From NCBI GenBank assembly GCA_037957365.1, contig JARHVA010003259.1:497501-561500 (forward strand): a stretch of 64,000 bases of DNA, written 5' to 3'. The notes under the pieces are model-generated. The model saw only the letters and a list, made by a program, of their open reading frames with translations, had not been told where the DNA came from and did no database searches. Source of the DNA: Torreya grandis (Eukaryota; Streptophyta; Pinopsida; Cupressales; Taxaceae). This document shows positions 24,640 to 35,148 of this stretch, piece after piece. Each line of letters starts with the position of its first letter. Position 1 is the stretch's first letter. The position numbers and the translations under genes are program-made.

Positions 24640-25070
24640 GCAAAGGGATATAATGAAATATGATTAGAATTCTTACCATTTGAAATAGTCATATCACCTA
24701 ACCTACAATCAATTAAGGCAGCAACTGTAGCTAACCATGGTCTCCCCAAAATAATGGGATAACCAAGTGTTTTACCTTTTGGTTGCAATATAAGGAAGTC
24801 AACTAGATATTCCCATGATTCCACCATTACTGCCACATCTTCAATAACTCTTTCTAGTTTTGCTACAGACTGATCTGCCATCTGCAATATGGTAGTAGGT
24901 TATTATCCTATTGATGGTAATATTTTCAAAGTGTCCACTATCATTACATTGATAGTTGCTCTCAAATCAATTGAAATATTATGTATATCCTTATTCCCTA
25001 TAGAGACAAAAATAACAAGGATTCCAAGATCTCCATATTTGAGAAGTGGGAGTTTTCCTACTAATAAATT
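24640..25070 (-). pseudogene. Gypsy-1 aspartic protease
   Basis: Retropepsin that would cleave the polyprotein. From 25060: LVGKLPLLKYGDLG, SIGNKDIHNISIDLRATINV (the catalytic loop, where DLGASIN is usual; the Gly is now Arg), then a double stop, then TTILQMADQSV. The second half has VDFLILQPKGK and YPIILGRPWLATVAALIDC, the flap and ILGRPWLAT signature. The Gly-to-Arg change fits a G-to-A transition and would abolish activity even without the stops. Confidence 0.85.
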
Positions 25071-25106
25071 AGCAAGTTTCTCGTCTACCTAAATAGTCCT
25101 AGGGTA

Positions 25107-25869
25107 CTACTTTTTTTTAGGTTTTTTAAAACATAACAATTTGATTAACTTGTTTAACTTTGGAATATCCTTAATTTCTTGTAACAATGGTATTTCAATA
25201 TTCAATCTTCTTAGTTCCTGCACCAATTCAAATTCCTTAATTTCTATGGCTTCTTTAAATCTTTCTGGAAATGGAGTCTTTGTAGAATTTCTTTCTGGTT
25301 CCTTATCTTTTTCTTTTCCATCTTCCTTAGGTGCAACTGAGCCAAGGGTTTTAGCTTTTTCTATCATCTCATTGATTATAACAGGTGGACTGCTAACTAT
25401 TTTTCCAGATCTGGTTTGAATGTTTTTACAATCCATTGCATTTAGATCAATTGATTTTTTTGGTTTTATTTCGTATACATGAGTTATTTGTTTGTTTCTT
25501 GGGTTTGCTACTAGTTGTGTTGGCATTTATGTTTGGACTATATTTTTAGCCTATGAATTTTGTGCTGGAGATCCCATTATGGCTTGTTGGTTCTAATTTG
25601 GATATGTTTTCCCTTGCACATAATTACTAGGGCCCCATCTAGGTTGTGGCCAAGCATAAGGATTTCCTTGACCAGCCCAAGGTTGTTGATGTCCCTGAGT
25701 ATACCAAGATTGACTTGCCCAATCCTGAGGATGTCATGTTGGTTAAGGGGCCCAAGGTGGTTGTCCCCAACTTTTTGGTACTATTTGAGCTACCCATGAC
25801 ATCATCCAAGGATTAGGAGCTGGTCTTGGCATAAATTATCCTTGGTTGGGTTGTCTCTAAACAAAATTC
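25107..25869 (-). pseudogene. Gypsy-1 gag-pol linker (Pro/Gln/Trp-rich) with the only frameshift
   Basis: After a frameshift near 25870 the frame reads PRPAPNPWMMSW, SWGQPPWAP, HQQPWAGQGNPYAWPQPRWG and onward, a low-complexity P/Q/W/G linker typical between gag and protease in this clade. It continues into a charged segment (25107-25526 open: DLNAMDCKNIQTRSGK, KDKEPERNSTKTPFPERFK). Six stops lie in the linker, mostly at CAA/CAG-type positions. The downstream frame is the same one used by protease, RT and RNase H. Confidence 0.75.
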
Positions 25870-27121
25870 AATTCTTTTATGGTGGATGATGTACTAGTTT
25901 GATTGAGCTATTTTTTATGAGTTGAATAAGAGAACAACCATGAGTATCATGTTCTTTAGATTCACAAACAAGACATACTTATATTTTATCCAAAGGACAT
26001 TCCCTTATTGCATGCTTCTTCCTGCATCTAGGACAATACATGGATAATGGTTCAATTTGGGCATTTGCTTTGGCTTGAAATCCATCTATGGTGGAGGTTA
26101 CTTGAAATGATATGTCTATTTTAAAGTTTTCTAATTCATCTATTAGTTTTTTCATATCTGGATTTGAATTTTTAACCATTTTTCCCTTTTTAGGTCCACC
26201 CCTTGTCCTTGAATAGTTTCTATAAATTTCTATGATTTCGTCCATTCTTAATTGAGCAATTTTTCCCCTACCAATTAAATCAAGGGTTTCCCTAGATTCA
26301 TCATCTAGACCTTTAATAAAAATGGTTTTACTTAAATCTTCTTAAAGTAAAAATACACATCTTTTACTCACAAAGAGGAATCTGTCCAAATAATCTTCCA
26401 TATTTTCATCTTCTTCCTGTTTGATTTTTAAAAATTCTTCCTTTCAATTTACTCCTCTAAAATAATCTTGATATTTGTCTAGGAAGACAGTTTCCATTTG
26501 TTCCCAATTGGTAATAGAATTAGATGTTAATCCCATAAACCACCTCATTACTGCATCCTTCAGGGTAGATGGAAACAACTTAAGTTTTTGATTATCTATC
26601 TTGTAATCATAAGTCTGACATAGTACTTTAAACTCAAATAGAAATTGGTCAGGATCCTCATATAACATTCCTCTAAATGTGGGCAAGTGTGTAGGTGAAA
26701 TGTTCTTCATAGTGGTTTCATCATCCTCTATCTGAATGGGATAGGTAAAGGTTCTCTCAGGTTCTCTTCCAGCTTCTTGTGTCATCTATATAGTATTTTC
26801 TAGTACCTTCTCCTAGTCAATGTGGTATGTGGTCTACTTTAGGGATGGTGAAAATTTAGGAGTAGGAGGTTGACTATTCAATTGAGAATCAAAACTTTCC
26901 CTCAATGGATCTTGAGAAATAATCCTCCTCCCTAAAGTTCTACTTACTTTTGGTGACTGATCCAAAAATTCCAAAGATGGTAATTTTGCTTCTTATCTTG
27001 TAGGAGATAATGATGCCTCCAATTCTTGCTCAACTTCCTTATTTAAACTAGAGGATGATGGAAATTCTTGTTCAGATATTTTGGGGAGAAATCTGCCCTT
27101 GGAGTCTTATGGTCCACTCAT
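25870..27121 (-). pseudogene. Gypsy-1 gag (capsid and two zinc knuckles)
   Basis: Structural protein of the virus-like particle. The start is placed at the ATG at 27121, 98 bp after the PBS, where the frame opens MSGP then a stop then DSKGRFLPKISEQ. The capsid region includes LPTFRGMLYEDPDQFLFEFK near 26680 and LKLFPSTLKDAVMRWFMGL near 26570, the classic Retrotrans_gag core. Two knuckles follow near 26030-25950: CPRC-x3-H-x4-C (YCPRCRKKHAIRECPL) and CLVC-x4-H-x4-C (CESKEHDTHGC). The whole 1.25 kb stays in one frame but carries about eight in-frame stops, most at positions where Gln or Arg is expected (for example GVN-stop-KEE, LL-stop-EDL). No indel is seen before 25870. Confidence 0.85.
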
Positions 27122-27218
27122 AAATTTTGTGATAACTTTAGGGAAATTTTCTTTAATTACTAAATGTATGATTGTTGCTCTTGTTGACACCTAATTAGAA
27201 ATCTCCAACTAGTGGGTC

Positions 27219-27236
27219 CCTGACAATGGTGCCAAA
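27219..27236 (-). other. Gypsy-1 primer binding site (tRNA-Asp-like)
   Basis: The minus strand reads TTTGGCACCATTGTCAGG, close to the plant gypsy PBS TGGCGCCGTTGTCGGGG. It begins 2-3 bp after the LTR end (ACACCAATCA). The differences are CpG-loss transitions. Confidence 0.8.
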
Positions 27237-27447
27237 AATGATTGGTGTCGTTATTCCCTTCATTTAATCAACTTTTTGTTGATGTCATATTTAACCAGGG
27301 ATGTGTCTAAAGCTATATGAAACAAGAAGAATCTTAGTGATTTAGTAATTGATTATAGGTATTTGTATTTTTCTTTTATTTTGAGGGATTTTAAATGTCT
27401 TAAGGACTTATTGGTTAAAACCTTATTGGAATCAAACTATGAAAATC

Positions 27448-27586
27448 TGCTAGAAGTAAACACACTTTGCAGAAATGAATTTCTTGGAAGTAAACACACT
27501 TTTGCAGAATGAAATAGATTGCTAGAAATAAACACACTTTTGTAGAATGAAATAGATTGCTAGAAATAAACACACAATTTAGAATG
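27448..27586. repeat. Four-copy 35-38 bp tandem repeat inside the LTR
   Basis: Units begin TGCTAGAA(G/A)TAAACACAC and run to GAATGAAATAGAT. Copies 2-4 are more alike than copy 1. It lies in the R/U5 part of the LTR. Confidence 0.85.
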
Positions 27587-27930
27587 CTTGGAAAATGATT
27601 GCACAAAATGAGAATTTAATCTAGAACACCCATGTGGACAAATCTACAACAAATTTTAACTTTAAGGAGTTGGAAGAATTTATAAATTTAACAGAGCTAC
27701 CTATTTGATTTTGAGAATAAAATATAAATAAAGACCAAAAATGAATATCCTAGTTCTTGGAGGAGTGGGCCCTTGTTCTGCCTAGAAACAGGATTGAACA
27801 ACTTAATTCTCTCTCAAAATAGAAATAGCTATTTTATTGATAAAATGTTCTATATTAAAAAAATGGACTAATCTATCCTTATCCCTTTATTCTTCAATTA
27901 TTACCACCCTTCCTAAATTCCCAGGTCTGT

Positions 27931-27938
27931 ATATATAT
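27931..27938 (-). promoter_or_regulatory. Gypsy-1 LTR TATA box
   Basis: TATATATA on the minus strand (context GAATATATATACAGACC), about 625 bp into the LTR and directed toward gag. Confidence 0.5.
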
Positions 27939-28589
27939 TCTTCTTCTTGTGGTGCATTGATGGTTCTAACTGTTTCATGGATATGATGGAACTAAATCGT
28001 GCCCAAAATAGATGTTGAATTATGATGTGGCTAGATGTCTAGCTATGTGATAAATGTCTTGGATCTATAAGTATGGAAATTAGAAGTCTGCTCCTGATTA
28101 ATGGGATCATTGATTTGATATATCACTGGCCAATTGGAATAGATCTTTATCAATTCCATGTCTAACCGTGAAAGTTCTAGAGCTTATCTGTAGGAATACT
28201 AGAACTAATTCATATAATTTTGGAACTAAACATAGATTTTTAGAACTAAGTCTGAAAATGTGACAACTTGTAATAGCATGGTGGGGTTCCAAAACTAAGC
28301 TGTATTGATTCCAATGCTTCCAAAAACATGCAATCTGCTTCATATTTGTTCTTCAGCCTAATGATGACCTGTTTTATTACAAAACTTGAATTTTCCAAAA
28401 CACTTGTTAGGAATTATACAGATTTTTAAATGTTAGAATCACAATCAACAAAAGATGGACAATTACATCCTAACTCATATCAAATCAAAATAAAAGTCAC
28501 AAAATGCAATCAAACTTAATAGAAAGAGAGAGTAAGATGAGGTCATTTATTATACATTTAACAGGCATATCCTGGCCTCATCAATGAAT

Positions 28590-28720
28590 ACTTAGGAAAG
28601 TTTTATTCCAAATTTGATGAAGTTATATTCTTAGGATACTCATCAATGAGCTCAGTCTATAGATGTTATAAGAAGAGGTTATAGAAGATAGTGTAAAACA
28701 CCAATGTAATGTGAAGATTG
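28590..28720 (+). pseudogene. Copia-2 integrase C-terminal fragment
   Basis: Reads LGKFYSKFDEVIFLGYS, then SSVYRCYKKRL, the GKFD-KSDEGIFLGYS-SKAYRVYN signature after the copia integrase core. Stops follow. The catalytic core is absent because gypsy-1 sits immediately upstream. Confidence 0.82.
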
Positions 28721-29014
28721 ATGAGACAAAGAAATCACACTCACAATCAAAGGATACTCTATATAATATGGACTTCAATAAATAATAAGAAAATATAGAG
28801 GCTTATGAGGAAGAAGAATACTTTGAGGAGAGACAATACTCAAAATTCCCCTCAAGACAGATTCAAAGAGATCATCTTGAATATCAAATCATTAGCAATA
28901 AAAATGCAGGTATGTAAACAAAGAGGAGATTGTTAAGTAATATAAATCAAGATATTTTTTCCTTATTATCTAATAGTAAACCTAATAATGTTATATAATC
29001 AAGTAAATACAAAT

Positions 29015-29140
29015 TTTGGATAGGTCCTATGAATGAGGAGTTAGACCAAATAGAGAAGAATGAGACTTGGGAACTAGTTCATAGGTCTAAACACAATAAT
29101 GTCATTGGGAAAAAATGGGTATTTATAAAAAAAAATTAAT
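29015..29140 (+). pseudogene. Copia-2 reverse transcriptase N-terminal fragment
   Basis: WIGPMNEELDQIEKNETWEL, then VHRSKHNNVIGKKWVFIKK. This is the start of copia RT (W-AM-EEL-QIEKN-TWELV-RP). It ends abruptly in an A-run at 29142, with no catalytic YVDD. About 60 bp later the LTR begins. Confidence 0.88.
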
Positions 29141-29201
29141 GATACAATAATCTCATAATATCATCTTCATGAATCATAAGTCATTTAATATTTCTAATAG
29201 G

Positions 29202-30450
29202 TGTTGGCAATATGAGTCACCATGACTAGTCTTTGAAGAAAATTGATAGTTCTAAGTGAGTGAGTTGCAGAGGTGTTTTTGAGGCTCTATACCCTATGTG
29301 ATGAAGTATAATTCACTTGATTAATTTTTTTTAGGTTGTTTGTATATGATTTATTTTCATGTTTGTGTTGTGAAATATAGTGTTATCTTCAGTTGTTCAA
29401 AATAGACATTTTTTGTTTGTGTGAAGGCCTAATGTAAATAGTACTAATGGTGTGCTTCAAGTGGTGGTTAGATCTAAAAAGTGTCATGGACCTAAGATGA
29501 GATTATTATGGGTATATTTGAGTGTAATATGAAGTGTTCCTTCCATGTGTGAATTTTTAAAGTGTTTCAAAGAGATCAAAGGTTAATGTGTACTAATGAA
29601 AAACTAATTGAATTAGGTCTCCTTAAGGCCTAAAAGAGGTTTTGGTATTTTAAGCTGTGTATGACCTATTATAATGATTTGTTCATATATTAAATTTGTT
29701 ATAAGACCTATTTAAAGTTTAATACAAGTATGTAAGAGTGTATGGCTAACCAAGAGGTGGTGATCTATAGGATTATATAAGAACAAGGCTTAATAGGCCT
29801 AATTGACAGTTGGCGATATTGAGAATGCAAGTAAAGGATATATCATATTAAAGAGATAAAGGAGCTATTTTATACCATAAAATTGGTTTATATAAACTTT
29901 TATGAAGATATAATAAGGATATTTTATCTTAATATTAAGGTCATATGGCCTAATCTATCTTGAAAAGACCTAGTTGAGTGAAGAAGCCTAGAAGGTAGTT
30001 TGAGAGGGATAAAAGAGTGAGAAGAGATAAAGAAGTTGATTTTCATCTATTGTGTGAGAAACAAGGTGTTATAAAGATGATCAAAGGTTTATGGTGGTTG
30101 ATTTGGTGCTAAGTCATCTAGGGGGTTGGTACCTCCTTACTAGTTGGTGCTTACTAAAGCCTAGTTGAGTGGGTGCTTGACTAGTTGGGGTTGGTGCTCC
30201 ATGCAAAGTTGGTGCTTCACTAAAGTTTGGTTTTGTATTATAGGATTGTATTCCATTTTTAGAGATCATTATTTTTTCTTCCACTTGATTTTTTATCACA
30301 TATGCAATGTGTTGCATGATCTTGTATGGTTACATATGCTTTGTTAGATGTTCATGTTTGTATGAATGGTTCATTTATACTTAAGTGGAATTGAATGATT
30401 GTTTTGAATGCATTGATTCAACCCCCTCTCAATGATTATGTTTCCAATAA
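29202..30450 (+). repeat. Copia-2 3' LTR
   Basis: Begins TGTTGGCAATATGAG, the common plant copia LTR start. It has repeated GGTTGGTGCT phrases at 30120-30215 and ends with the GCATTGATTCAACCCCCTCT block (30411-30430) found before the terminus of this LTR class. TATATAAG at 29773-29780 is the likely TATA box. It is related to the LTRs at 2.2 kb and 10.2 kb (both minus). Confidence 0.78.
29773..29780 (+). promoter_or_regulatory. Copia-2 LTR TATA box
   Basis: TATATAAG followed by AACAAGGCTTAATAGGCC. The related LTR at 10.2-11.8 kb (minus) has TATAAATACAAGGCAAAATTGG at the equivalent place. Confidence 0.5.
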
Positions 30451-30452
30451 TA

Positions 30453-30894
30453 TGAATGAAGATTGATTGTGATTATATAATAATCCTAATGAAAGAAAAT
30501 ATCTCATTAAAACACATAAGATGACCATAATGACATGCTACATTTGAAAATTAGATGACTTTAGGGCACTGAACACTTGCACTAGCACATGACACCTACA
30601 TCAAAATATGCATCTTACCAAGACATAAGTGTTTAGGTATCAATAAATTAAGCACAAGTACAAAACTTTTATAGGTGGAATATAAGTAATTTTACAAAAT
30701 TATGCGTAACATATAAGGTCTAGATTAGCATAAGGATACTGGTTCGACTAAGAAATAGGCAATGAGCACATATAAATAAAAGATACAAGATTTAAAAAAT
30801 CAAGAAAGGTATACAACTAATATAAAAAACCAAGTTCTACATTTTTCAAGTGTATAATACTAAGGTGTTATATAATTCATAAATATCATCTACA
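30453..30894 (-). repeat. 3' LTR (truncated) of the pol-less element
   Basis: The minus strand starts TGTAGATGATATTTATGAAT. The low-coordinate end is a truncation at the copia-2 boundary rather than a true LTR end. Confidence 0.7.
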
Positions 30895-30905
30895 TTCCCC
30901 CCTTT
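30895..30905 (-). other. Polypurine tract
   Basis: AAAGGGGGGAA on the minus strand immediately before the 3' LTR TG. This is the strongest polypurine tract in the window, and it fixes the element's orientation. Confidence 0.75.
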
Positions 30906-31704
30906 AATCTAGTAATGAAATTATTAATTTAAAAGAGAAATAATGTGTACTCGGGTATGTATAACACACTTTCCCTTTGTGTGAGCCCAAATTGAGTGTT
31001 TTTATAGTGACTAAATTGAAACCAATATCATGTTATAGTATATAATTAGTGCATATAATCTAAATTTTAAATCATTTTAAATGATTGAAATTGAAAGAGC
31101 AAGGTTTAGGAGTACACATGTATCAATGCAACTATCTTGCTTCTATAAATTTGATTTGAAAATATGTGTCATTATGAACCATAGAAACAAGATTAGGATA
31201 AGTATATAAATATACATAGATATATTTAAGGATACATCCCCCCAACCTTGGAAAAAAGATGAGTTTCCATCTGACGATTGAGATTAGCTCAACTATGCAA
31301 CCTAGTCATAATTATAAACTAGTAAGCATGAATGAATAAATTCAAACCATACTATATATTTGGTGAGGATGGATGATGTAATCAATTAAAACTTATAAAA
31401 TTGGTAATATTGAGTGATTAAATCACCTTAACCATAATAAAAGTGAAGCAAGTACTATAGTAGATTGGCTAAATACAGTCCATAAAATTCCAACCTAGTG
31501 GGTGATGATAGTCCATAAAAGTGTTTTAAATTTGAAACTATTTTTTATTTTTCAATATTATGTGCACATTTCATAGCATATTCACCTTAGATATGTTTCA
31601 TGTTGAATATATTTATAACAATGTTACCAATGTATATAATTTTGCCATAAAGTGTATATGAATCATATAACTATGCAATTTGGATAATTTTTTAATTTTA
31701 AACA

Positions 31705-31930
31705 AGTGTGGAGGATATGCCCCCACTGTATATGGATAAAATCTAAAAAATCATATAAGTTCCAATTTGGAGGAAATTTTCTAAAACATGCCCCAATATA
31801 ATCTAGAGATGTTGAATACTTAGTGTGGAAGAAAATGTTTCTAAAACATGGCCTTACTAAATCTAAAACTATGAAAATTTGGAAGCTATGCCTCTATGAC
31901 ATGCCCCCACTAATATTCCCTCTCCCATTT
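31705..31930. repeat. Imperfect repeats with CATGCCCC phrases
   Basis: Four variants of TTGGAGGAAATTTTCTAAAACATGCCCC-like sequence (phrases GGAAG(A/C), CTAAAACATG and GCCCC(A/C)A) lie in the interior of the pol-less element. 30906-32600 otherwise holds nothing recognised. Confidence 0.35.
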
Positions 31931-32629
31931 GAGGTGAGGTAAGATATAAATTTCTAGTTAACTCGCCTAAAATGGATAATATAACCATATAACTGTGAAT
32001 GAACTATATAACATATAGAAGGAACATGTATGGGTAAATGTAACACTGAAGCACAATAATGTGATCACATTAAGGCCTAATATTCATGATAAATATCATG
32101 GAAATGTTTAGATATTCATAGTAAAAGCTAAAAAATAAACCAAGCACACACATAAGAGCACTCAAAATCAAGTCAAAAGATAATGGTCCAAGGCGACCAC
32201 ATATAAGGGGCTTGTTCATATGACACATAATTGAATGGACATGAATTAGTCAAATATCTACAAAATCAAGGATGACATATTAAAATTTCCATACAATAAG
32301 CAATGACATATTCAAATAGAAACAATAAGAAAATAGAGGCACATGGGTCACAAATAATGAAGCATATTAAAATAATCAAACAAGAAAGATAATAGTAAGA
32401 TAAGACACTCAAGGAAGTACATAAATAAAATCATACAAAACCAATGTAAACATATCATACTACTTCTTTAATATATGTGTTAGAAAATAATTTTAAGTAC
32501 ATAGCATATTAAGTACATTATAAAATATATAAGCATAGATAAAGACATGTGTAAGTACATAAGCTCAAACATGATAATGTAAAATGACCATAAAATGATA
32601 AAACCTAGATGTATCATGATCTTGTATAG

Positions 32630-33975
32630 GTAAAATTTCCACTAGAACCCAAGGATATCATCAAGGAGATGCCTTTGTGGAGGATTTATATCATGTGTGT
32701 CATAATCATATGTTATGTAAATAGTTTCATCATGATCATACCAAAATTTTATATTATTAGCATCATAATAATCAATGTAATCATTATTATACGATAAATT
32801 TAGCCTCTTATGTTGTTCTTGAACATGTGATATACCATTTGCAATATATGTATATGAGTAAGGAACCATGCCATACTATGGTTATGATGTTTTTGGTATG
32901 CCATTATCTGTATGCATGTGCATATCATATGTTAATACATTATGAACATCCCAAATTTTAAGGTATTCCTTTTTGTTATTTGTTTTTGGTTATGTAGTTT
33001 CTGCATATGGATTCGAACAATTTGTACTAGGTCTTATAGCTATAAATAGATCATGTGGTAAGGTATCGTGTGGGTCAAGATGAATTTTTCTCAACTATTC
33101 ATATATGATATTGATATTAAGAATATTATCAAACTATCATAATCATTTGGAATTGTGTCCTCTTGTTGTTCAATATTGACCAATAAAGGGATCTCATATG
33201 GCTTAGTTTATGGTGGTTTGAATATCATTGTTTCCTTTAGTAATGGTGTTTTCTCTATTTATTTTTTATTTTTACCCATTTCTTAATTTGAATTATCTTC
33301 TAGTAAGCATACTTGTTTTGTCACTTGTGTTATATGAGAGGTGCTCATAATGTGAGTGGTTTGCTTGAGTAACGTATGAATTAGAAGACTACCACTATCT
33401 TTATGATTTTGTATTTTATCTTGCAATGTAAAAAAATAATCTATATGATGACCATACATTCTCTGATATGGGTATAAATATTTATATCTCATTATAGGAT
33501 GTTGAGGAGGTAATTTTATCACTTTTTCTCAAACCATTTCTCTTATAATTTCACTTGGAATCTTAGTATCCTTTTGGTCACTTTTTGAATCACTTATTTT
33601 AGATGTATTCTACTATAGCTTTTCATTTGAATGTGAAACCTTGTTTGGCACAACATTTCTATATGAGGATGAAAACACATGATTAACACTACCATATGTT
33701 TTATTTTGGGAACATGGAATATGATCTTCAAATAATGTGATCTTTGAACTAAAGTATTGGTTTTGATTTTGTAACTATTTTATTAAATTTTTCATAATGT
33801 TGATTTGATATGTTAGGTCCTTACAAGCAAAAACCATAGGTACCTCAGATTTAACATGTATACATATACCATATACCTCACCTCTTGAATGGGTGATAAC
33901 ATGGACCTAGCTAGAGGTATGATATCTATCACCCTCCTCAGGATTAGGAGAAACACAAAGATCTTTTTTATCCAT
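32630..33975 (-). pseudogene. Gag-like reading frame of the pol-less LTR element
   Basis: A single minus-strand frame runs from the ATG at 33975 (MDKKDLCVSPNPEEGDRYHT) to 33283, 231 codons with about five in-frame stops, mostly TAG. It includes SSKITLFEDHIPCSQ, SDSKSDQKDTKIPSEIIREM and the longest open part, IKLPPQHPIMRYKYLYPYQR at 33522-33463. A further open segment at 32642-32869 (PYSYTYIANGISHVQEQHKR...HDINPPQRHLLDDILGF) may be its C-terminal part after a frameshift. It begins about 1.15 kb after the PBS, where gag is expected. I do not recognise a domain; the gag call is positional. Confidence 0.4.
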
Positions 33976-35133
33976 TTTAAATATTAAAGACAAGTAAATT
34001 CTAGGGGTAAATCAATCATGACAATAACATTAAGAATTGAAAAATTAAAGTAATATGAAATTAGAGAACAAAGAGAAAACTTGAGACCCTAGGTCAACTA
34101 GGGTTTTGAGACCAAAGGTTAGGGTCACCATAATGTGCCAAATGATGGGAAAACAATATATAATGATAGAGTGATAATTTTTTGGAATATGAAATAGGTT
34201 TTTAGGAAAAATAAGAAATGAAACAAACCCATAAAAATAAGGAAACAAAAGTACAATGTATGATATGTAGGTCTAAATTTACTAAAAATAATAAATTGCA
34301 AAATTTGAAAAATACATACAATATTTTGGAAAAATGAAAAGGAATTTTTGTCTAAATCAACATAATTATAAAAAAACATTTGATAAAATTTTAATTTCAT
34401 CTATTATGAATCCAAAATAGGCCAAATGATGTGGAATGCTTCATAGGTAAAATCCTAGAATATTCTCAATAAAGAATCATAAATTTTGATAAAATAATAA
34501 TTTATTTTTGAGATCTTAAAGAAGTTTTTGAATAAAATATTATTTTTTATGAAACCTATAAGTTTCAAAATAAGAATTCCATTTTCATTTTATGCCAATA
34601 TTTACTAAAAATAGTAAATTATAAAAACTGAAAAAATCATACATAATTTTGGCAAAAAAAGGTGTTTGAATATAATGACTTGAGTAGAAAATTCCTCTAA
34701 GGAATTTTTAGATGGACCTATTTGGAGGCAGAAATTTATCAATTAATAAAGAATCCATTTCCAAGCATATGTGCACTAATCCCTTATTACCAAAGGATGG
34801 TAGAACCCTAGGGTAAAGTTTTAGATCTAAAAATCCATCACAACAAGATGAAACCCTAGGAGGTTGAAACCTTATATCATATTGTTTTTGCATTCACATA
34901 AATCAGGTTCACCAAATGTTTAAACCTCAATTGGATATGGATCCTAATGGAATAAATAGGGTTAAGAGTATAGAAATGAATAAACATAAGGGTGATAAAT
35001 AGATCTATAGTATGTTAATCAAATGCAAAACTAAAATAGAACATATGCTTAATTTATTATGCTAAGATATGTTAAAAAGGGGAAACAAAGCTATGTTATA
35101 TATTGAAATGATAATGAAAACAAGATAATTATT

Positions 35134-35147
35134 TGGTTCTGATGCCA
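35134..35147 (-). other. Primer binding site of the pol-less element (initiator tRNA-Met type)
   Basis: TGGCATCAGAACCA on the minus strand, close to TGGTATCAGAGC. It implies that the 5' LTR ends near 35150, making it about 1.05 kb long. Confidence 0.6.
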
Positions 35148-35148
35148 A

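Larger units (their letters stand above)
22440..28563 (-). mobile_element. Ty3/gypsy retrotransposon 1 (Athila/Tat-like), 3'-truncated
   Basis: Order on the minus strand: 5' LTR (28563-27239), PBS, gag, protease, RT, RNase H, then an abrupt end near 22440 with no integrase, polypurine tract or 3' LTR. The RT and RNase H sequence style and a tRNA-Asp-like PBS fit the non-chromoviral Athila/Tat group. The 5' LTR edge abuts copia integrase sequence at 28564, so it inserted into a copia element. Confidence 0.8.
27239..28563 (-). repeat. Gypsy-1 5' LTR (1325 bp)
   Basis: The minus strand starts TGTTAAATGTATAATAAATG at 28563 and ends GACACCAATCA at 27239, giving TG...CA ends. It is bounded by the PBS on one side and by copia integrase sequence on the other. 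It contains a TATA box and a tandem repeat in the transcribed part. Confidence 0.78.
28564..30450 (+). mobile_element. Copia element 2, fragmentary: integrase end, RT start, 3' LTR
   Basis: Plus-strand pol fragments are followed by a 1.25-kb LTR. The left side is cut by the gypsy-1 insertion at 28563. Most of RT and all of RNase H are missing between 29142 and the LTR start at 29202, an internal deletion of about 1.5-2 kb relative to a normal copia. The LTR's right end abuts the truncated LTR of the minus-strand element at 30453. Confidence 0.78.
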
